A model generated the notes under the pieces. It saw only the letters and a list, made by a program, of their open reading frames with translations, was not told the DNA's origin and ran no database searches. DNA of 64,000 bases from Dipteronia dyeriana (taxonomy: Eukaryota; Streptophyta; Magnoliopsida; Sapindales; Sapindaceae), in assembly GCA_032871835.1 (NCBI GenBank), contig CM065300.1:8389768-8453767 (forward strand), given 5' to 3'. Position numbers and translations under genes: made by a program. Positions 59,287-64,000 of this stretch are shown here, one piece after another. Positions within the stretch are counted from its first letter, which is position 1. Every line of letters starts with the position of its first letter.

Positions 59287-59898
59287 AGAGGAACCCCTGT
59301 TCGGGTTAGAAGTCTCCACACCCGCCGATGCTTCGACATGAACACTCCGGGGAATCTCAGTCTCGGCGTCTTCATCACTTGATTCAACAAATGAAACTAC
59401 TCGAGGAACCTTGAGAGAGCGAGTAGGAGAGTCGACCGCTTTCCGTTTCTCAGCCCGAGAACAGTAGAAGCTGAGATTAGCTGCGGGATCTTTCTGAACA
59501 TCATTCCGGAAGGATTTAAAAAATTCAGGATCTATATGTACTTGACCCTCAAAGGTTTTACCTCCATCACCAGCGTCTGACAGCTCGACATGCCCTTCAC
59601 CAAGACCCTCACTTTGCCTCTCCCCGTCATCGGGAAACTCTTGAGTACGATCCGTTGGGACACTCGGACCACTTGATTCCCCTACGGTCGGCAGAATGAC
59701 TTCCTCGGGGACACGTTTAGGAATCTGCTCGTCAGCCACATTAGGGTCCTCATCTGACACAGGTGGGGCAACGCCCTCTTCGCTCTGACGAGAAGCCTCT
59801 TTTTGGCTTGCCTGAAGAATCGACTTCACTTGACGAGCTAGAAGGTAGCAGACGATGTCTGTGTCATACACTTAGAAGAAAAGAGGGAATCACGTCAA

Positions 59899-59941
59899 TA
59901 TATATAAATAAATAAATATATAAATAAATAAATAAATAAAT
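59899..59941 (+). repeat. (TAAA)n/(TA)n microsatellite in an antisense intron
   Basis: TATATAAATAAATAAATA-type repeats fill much of the 94-bp intron at 59871-59964. Confidence 0.7.
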
Positions 59942-60385
59942 GGGGGTGTACAAAGATCACTTACATCGCCTGCGATAGCCTGAAATCTGGCTGAAGAAGC
60001 CGAGTTCTATCATCTTTTTCTCATTAAAAAGATAAGTCAAGCTCCTCTTCTCCAGAGTGAGAACTTTTGCCCGAGCAAGTCTGGTCAGCTCAGTATCGTT
60101 GAATTCAAGCTTTTTCTTGTTCCATACCATACCTCGAAGGAACAGAAAAAGCGGGAAACTTTCAACACCCTCCGAGTTTCCCCAGGTGAGAAAGTGACTT
60201 CAAGACCTAGATTTCCTCCGGTAAAAAAACAACTATTTTTCCAGTACTTGTTGGACGAAGGAAATCCCCATACGAAGCCCCTCTTATTGGCTTCATCAGA
60301 GGTGTCAACTCCTCGATTCACCTTTGTCCCCTCGGGAACCCAGCAATCTGGCGGATTAGACATGAGAAAATAGGTCACTGTCTTA

Positions 60386-60411
60386 CCAGACTGCCTCACC
60401 AGACTGCCTCA
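60386..60411 (+). repeat. Exact 13-bp tandem duplication that frameshifts the antisense gene
   Basis: CCAGACTGCCTCA occurs twice in a row. Because 13 is not a multiple of three it moves the antisense frame: both readings share the LRQSG residues, one ending at once and the other continuing to 60085. Confidence 0.9.
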
Positions 60412-61629
60412 GCTTGTAAAAGTGCCTGATTTCATTTGGGGAATGCGCCGACAAGTTCATTCGGCTCCATATGTGCCACATGCACATCAAGATCTTGTAG
60501 CTATTCGGGGGCAATTGAGCCGGAGCGATCCCCGCTTCAGCTAAAAACCAGGCAATGAACGGCTGCAGGGGAAGAGTAACGCCACAGCAAAGCATGGACC
60601 CATAGATTGCCACCATGCCCGGGGGAGGGTTCCACGCAGCTCTATCACCAGCAGGAACCAGAATAACTGAATTATCCAAATCGAATCGGGCACGATACTT
60701 CGCGATCTCTTCTACCCCGACCACGTTCGGTTCGACATCAAACCCACTCGGGCGATCAACAGAGAAAGAAATACGAGATTTTCTGAACTCCTCTTCGACG
60801 TCCTGCTCATTAGTAGTCTACTCCCTGATTCGGTCGCTGCCTGAGTTGTGCTTGTGAACTTCGCTTTTACTTTGATGTTTTCCCATCCTTGATCGAGATG
60901 GTACCCTATAATTAGAAACGACAGATTTAGAACTAGATGAATCAGAATCAAAACTGGATACAGAACTAAAATGGATGTCAGGGTAAAGCCCAGAAACGTC
61001 GACTTCTAAAAAATGAGGTTCATCCGGGGGGATTTCCCCCAATAATCTTTGAGAGCAAGATACCAGTTGAAAATCCCCATGATCAAGCGCCTAGAGAGCT
61101 ATAGTAAAAAGTCGATGACAGGAAGACAAATTCATTAAAACTAACCTTGAATGAAGAAATCTGATGCAAAATCTTCAATGGAGAATAACAACTTTTTACG
61201 TAAAGAAATCTGGGCTGGAAAAGCTTCTGGTTTGAGTCTCTGAGAATGAATCGACACAATTCCTCAGAGGAGAATTTAAAGAGGTAATTACACGAAACCC
61301 TAGGGTCTCAAGGCGGGAAAAATCAATGGCAAGATTTGATGACGTAGGCGGCCCATTAGAAGACGCGTAGGTCGCTTCTCATAAATGGCATTGTGAAACG
61401 AAGCGGTAGAGGACACGTGTTAAGAGAAGAACTGGCTAAAGGCCGTCAAAATTCCAAAACGTCACAATCATTGAGATCTCGCGTGAGGAGGCAAATTGAA
61501 TTTACAGGGTCACCATTAAGACACGCCATTATGACAAGATATTTACCTTGGCGTCACAGAGATGAAAAACTTAAAGGGTTGATTAAATACTTTTGCCCGG
61601 AACGAAACCCTGTTCGGCAAAAATATATT

Positions 61630-61638
61630 AAGGGGGTA
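61630..61638 (+). other. Polypurine tract of the Tat element
   Basis: AAGGGGGTA lies one base before the 3' LTR, where plus-strand synthesis would be primed. The run is short. Confidence 0.55.
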
Positions 61639-61639
61639 T

Positions 61640-62523
61640 TGTCGTATGTAAACTTTATCAGATGTACACATCATTGACAAGGAGGATAAAATTGCTAGGT
61701 GGACATCCGAATATGCATTCAGGAAATATCCTACAAAACATCACCAAAGAAGAGAAGCCCGAGTGAACAAGTATTAAACAATACCTACTCGGGGTCAACT
61801 GACGTCATATACTACTCGGGGTCAGTTAAAGATGTTCGGGGCTAGTTGATGACATTTTCTACTCGGGATCAGATGACGTCACTCGGGACCAGCTAATATA
61901 GTGTTCTACTTGGGACAAACATGAAGAAAACTGAATAAAAAGCCATGCGCGTAGCTCAAGAGTCGAGTCGTTAAAATACGCGAAGATACCCATATCAAGG
62001 AGAAATTCCAAGAAGAATAGGTAACCAAATAGAAAAGGGTTCTAAATCAGGCAACAATTTTATTTCTTCAAAAAGACTACGCTTTTATAAGAAAATAAGT
62101 CATAACTGGGCTATATCACTAGAGTCCCATTCGATCTCAATACAAGTCTCCGAAATAGGAAAGAAGACAGACTACTTCAAACAAGTAACCAATCATAGTT
62201 GAATACAAAGATCTTTTATTACTTGTACAAAGAGGATTAGGGTTCTATGAACATATAAATAGACCCATAATCTCGTCACAAAATATACACAGAGTATAGA
62301 AAAATACAGAGAGAAAAAAAGAGATCGAGAGTTGTAAATCTTTTCAATAGTGGATTTTGGCTTGGTTGATTATTCAGCCACCCGTGGACGTTTCTCCAGT
62401 CATCGGAGTTTTACCACGTAAAACTTGCGTCCGATTTATTTTTCTTTCTCTCTCTCTTTGAAATCACAGCTAAAACCTAATTCTTGTTGACTTTCTCCAT
62501 TTATCTAGAAATCGACGTCAACA
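61640..62523 (+). repeat. 3' LTR of the Tat element
   Basis: Direct copy of the 5' LTR, from TGTCGTATG to CGTCAACA, with a TATA box at 62254-62261. Its G-box position has mutated (CCATGCGCG). It contains an extra GTCAGTTAAAGATGTTCGGG segment near 61820-61842. Confidence 0.93.
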
Positions 62524-62931
62524 AAAGTATCGATATTAAACATCAATATGAACAGTGATTATGGTTCTTTTTTATTTTTAAAGCTATTTAAAATAAGCAA
62601 TATATTAAAATAAAGATTTCTATACTATATGTAATTTTGATGAAATAGGAAATATATTATATATGGAAAAAATATTGGAAGAAAAGATTTTAGATTGAAT
62701 TTAATGCAATTCAGTGATTTGCAATTAAGTTAAAAGTCATGATTTTTTACTTTTTATTTTAAGTTGTTTTTTAGGATTTTTAAGTTGTTTGACCGCTTAA
62801 AAAAACAAACAAAACAACTTAATAATTATGATTCAGACCCATTAAGTTTTAAGTGGAAAAAACAAACGACCCCTAACATTCAACATTGTTCAATCTTCAT
62901 ACAAAAAATCAAATGGGACCTTAGGGGTCGT

Positions 62932-63285
62932 TTGTTTTTTTGTCTGAAAACTGAACAGTCCTGGATTTTTCTAATAACTGAATAGAGACTGAAATCTGAA
63001 CCTAAATGACATGTTTGTTTGTTTTTTTCTCACATCTGAATATATTGTCAACACGTTTATTTTTTAAAAGTAAAATTGTCTGAATATAAGTAATTTTACA
63101 TATATACCTATGCTAAACAATTATACATATAATATGGAATAAAAACAATCCAAAAATAATAATTATATATAAACACATATGATCATGAATATTCATGATC
63201 TCCATCTTTGATTACAAACAAACTTCATTTTTCTAAGAAAAGAAAATGTTTTTTTAAAGGACATCAGGAAAACTCGTACAAAACA

Positions 63286-63329
<44 letters not shown>

Positions 63330-63696
63330 CATAATATCATAATAAACTATCGATATTAAACACCAATTTGTACAGTGATTAGGGTTCTTTTTTATTTTTA
63401 AAGCTATTTAAAATAAACAATATATTAAAATAAAGATTTCTATACCATATGTAATTTTGGTGAAATAAGAAATATGTTATATATGGGGGATAGTATCGGA
63501 AGAAAATATTTTATATTGCATTTAATGCAATTCAGTTATTTGCAATTAAGTTAAAAATCAGAATTTTTTACTTTTTATTTTAAGTTGTTTTTTAGGATTT
63601 TTAAATTGTTTGACCACTTAAAAAAACAAACAAAACAACTTAATAATTATGATTCATAATCATTAAGTTTTAAGTAGAAAAAACAAATGACCCCTT
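62932..63696. mobile_element. Unbroken copy of the same hAT-like element
   Basis: Left end TAGGGGTCGTTTGTTTTTTT and right end, in reverse, TAAGGGGTCATTTGTTTTTT. The interior matches 49446-49880 and 62529-62876, including the (AT)n tract (63289-63326). It lies 55 bp from the split copy in the same orientation. Non-coding. Confidence 0.8.
63289..63326 (+). repeat. (AT)n microsatellite in the unbroken hAT-like element
   Basis: About 19 AT units at the same place as the tract at 49815-49851. Confidence 0.85.
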
Positions 63697-63982
63697 AGTC
63701 TTATTGGTAATTTTACTAAAAGGTATTATTGAATTTCATAAAGCATACTAATTGGGGTATACATACAGTTTTTAAGGGGTGCAAAATCTTATATGGACTA
63801 TATTTTAAAATTATTTTTTAAAACTACACTTTGAAAGCCTTTTACAATTGAGGGCCCTAGACGGTTGTCTCATTGAGCTACCCTTAGGCCTAGCCTGGTG
63901 CCCTTGGCCTCCCTCAACTTCATTTTCCTCCCAACCTTCTATATATGGATTTTTGCATTTTTTTCCCTCCTTTAATAGTTTA

Positions 63983-64000
63983 GGGACAGTTTGGTATTGT
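63983..64000 (+). mobile_element. Left end of another hAT-like element, cut by the window edge
   Basis: AGGGACAGTTTGGTATTGT at the window end matches AGGGTCAGTTTGGTATTGC at 6435. Only the terminus is visible. Confidence 0.4.

Larger units (their letters stand above)
58446..61042 (-). pseudogene. Antisense spliced gene of the Tat element: Transposase_28-like domain plus coiled coil
   Basis: Read on the minus strand, it has three exons: 61042-59965, 59870-59104 and 59039-58446. GT-AG introns of 94 and 64 bp join in frame. The N-terminus is acidic and Ser-rich (SSVSSFDSDSSSSKS). Next comes a domain with ILVPAGDRAAWNPPPGMVAI, LPLQPFIAWFLAEAGIAPAQ and LPPNSYKILMCMWHIWSRM, which I match to Pfam Transposase_28 ('putative gypsy type transposon'), a plant family of unknown function. 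Then a segment EKRSLTYLFNEKKMIELGFF, a low-complexity acidic linker in exon 2, and a coiled coil in exon 3 (QIRRLEAQLKKSEDSRALVE and onward) ending at a stop. Breaks: an in-frame stop at 60820-60818, a 13-bp tandem duplication (60386-60411), a frameshift near 60110 and a slipped C run at 59286-59274. Otherwise the frame is well kept. Confidence 0.75.
49881..62523 (+). mobile_element. Ty3/gypsy retrotransposon of the Tat lineage, 12.6 kb, both LTRs present
   Basis: A perfect 5-bp target duplication AAAGT (49876-49880 and 62524-62528) brackets TG...CA LTRs of 861 and 884 bp. Plus-strand order is LTR, primer-binding site, gag, protease, RT, RNase H, a second archaeal-type RNase H, integrase, minisatellite, then a minus-strand spliced gene, polypurine tract and LTR. 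The second RNase H and the antisense gene between pol and the 3' LTR mark the Tat lineage (Grande, Retand, Ogre relatives). Gag and pol carry many stops and frameshifts, several explicable as TGG to TAG/TGA or CAA to TAA, as expected from deamination of methylated DNA. A MITE splits gag. The copy cannot move by itself. Confidence 0.95.
49446..62876. mobile_element. hAT-like element split by an LTR retrotransposon
   Basis: Left end TAGGGGTCGTTTGTTTTTTT at 49446 and right end, in reverse, TTAGGGGTCGTTTGTTTTTT at 62876. The left part (49446-49880) and right part (62529-62876) align in order with the unbroken copy at 62932-63696, so they are halves of one element of about 0.78 kb, separated by the retrotransposon at 49881-62523. 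No transposase ORF. The flanking 8-bp target duplication is not clear. Confidence 0.8.

Overview
The window is plant nuclear DNA, almost certainly from a eudicot. It is AT-rich and carries intron-containing genes with GT-AG splice sites for plant-specific families (chlorophyllase, LRR-extensin, FORKED1-like/VAN3-binding protein). Most of the remainder is LTR retrotransposons and small hAT-type elements. I cannot name the species.

Five host genes can be supported, all on the minus strand. They are an intronless LRR-extensin-like gene (8363-9631), a two-exon chlorophyllase (14659-16272), a seven-exon FORKED1-like/VAN3-binding protein gene (19679-22891), a six-exon gene for a secreted or GPI-anchored EGF-like protein (38193-40165), and a two-exon RING-H2 E3 ligase gene (45677-46635). 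Splice sites were read by eye and each reading frame closes. The genes are independent single units and no operon logic applies.

Layout. 1-1215 is a decayed Ty3/gypsy pol tail. 1622-6258 is an LTR element with 1.2-kb LTRs, a degenerate primer-binding site, a G-rich polypurine tract and no pol gene (LARD-like, Athila-type layout). 6434-7368 is a hAT-like non-autonomous element. 7400-33468 holds three of the genes in gene-poor DNA with small inverted-repeat elements. 33469-35124 is a 1.66-kb non-autonomous hAT element with an 8-bp target duplication that still carries a promoter-like 5' region and the last transposase exon. 36062-36532, 40735-41227 and 51456-52056 are three members of a CCCCAT-rich hAT MITE family. 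43622-44370 has long terminal inverted repeats. 46640-49445 is repeat debris.

The right end is the most structured part. A hAT-like element (49446-62876) is split by a 12.6-kb Ty3/gypsy Tat-lineage retrotransposon (49881-62523, target duplication AAAGT), whose gag is itself split by a CCCCAT MITE (target duplication GACGCACT). A second, unbroken copy of the host element lies 55 bp downstream (62932-63696). The retrotransposon has decayed gag, protease, RT, two RNase H domains and integrase on the plus strand, then a minisatellite. On the minus strand before the 3' LTR is a spliced three-exon gene with a domain resembling Pfam Transposase_28 ('putative gypsy type transposon') and a coiled-coil tail. 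This antisense gene is the best candidate for an under-described system. Antisense ORFs are known in Tat elements such as Grande and Retand, but their function is not.

I found no rRNA gene, no convincing tRNA gene and no CRISPR array.
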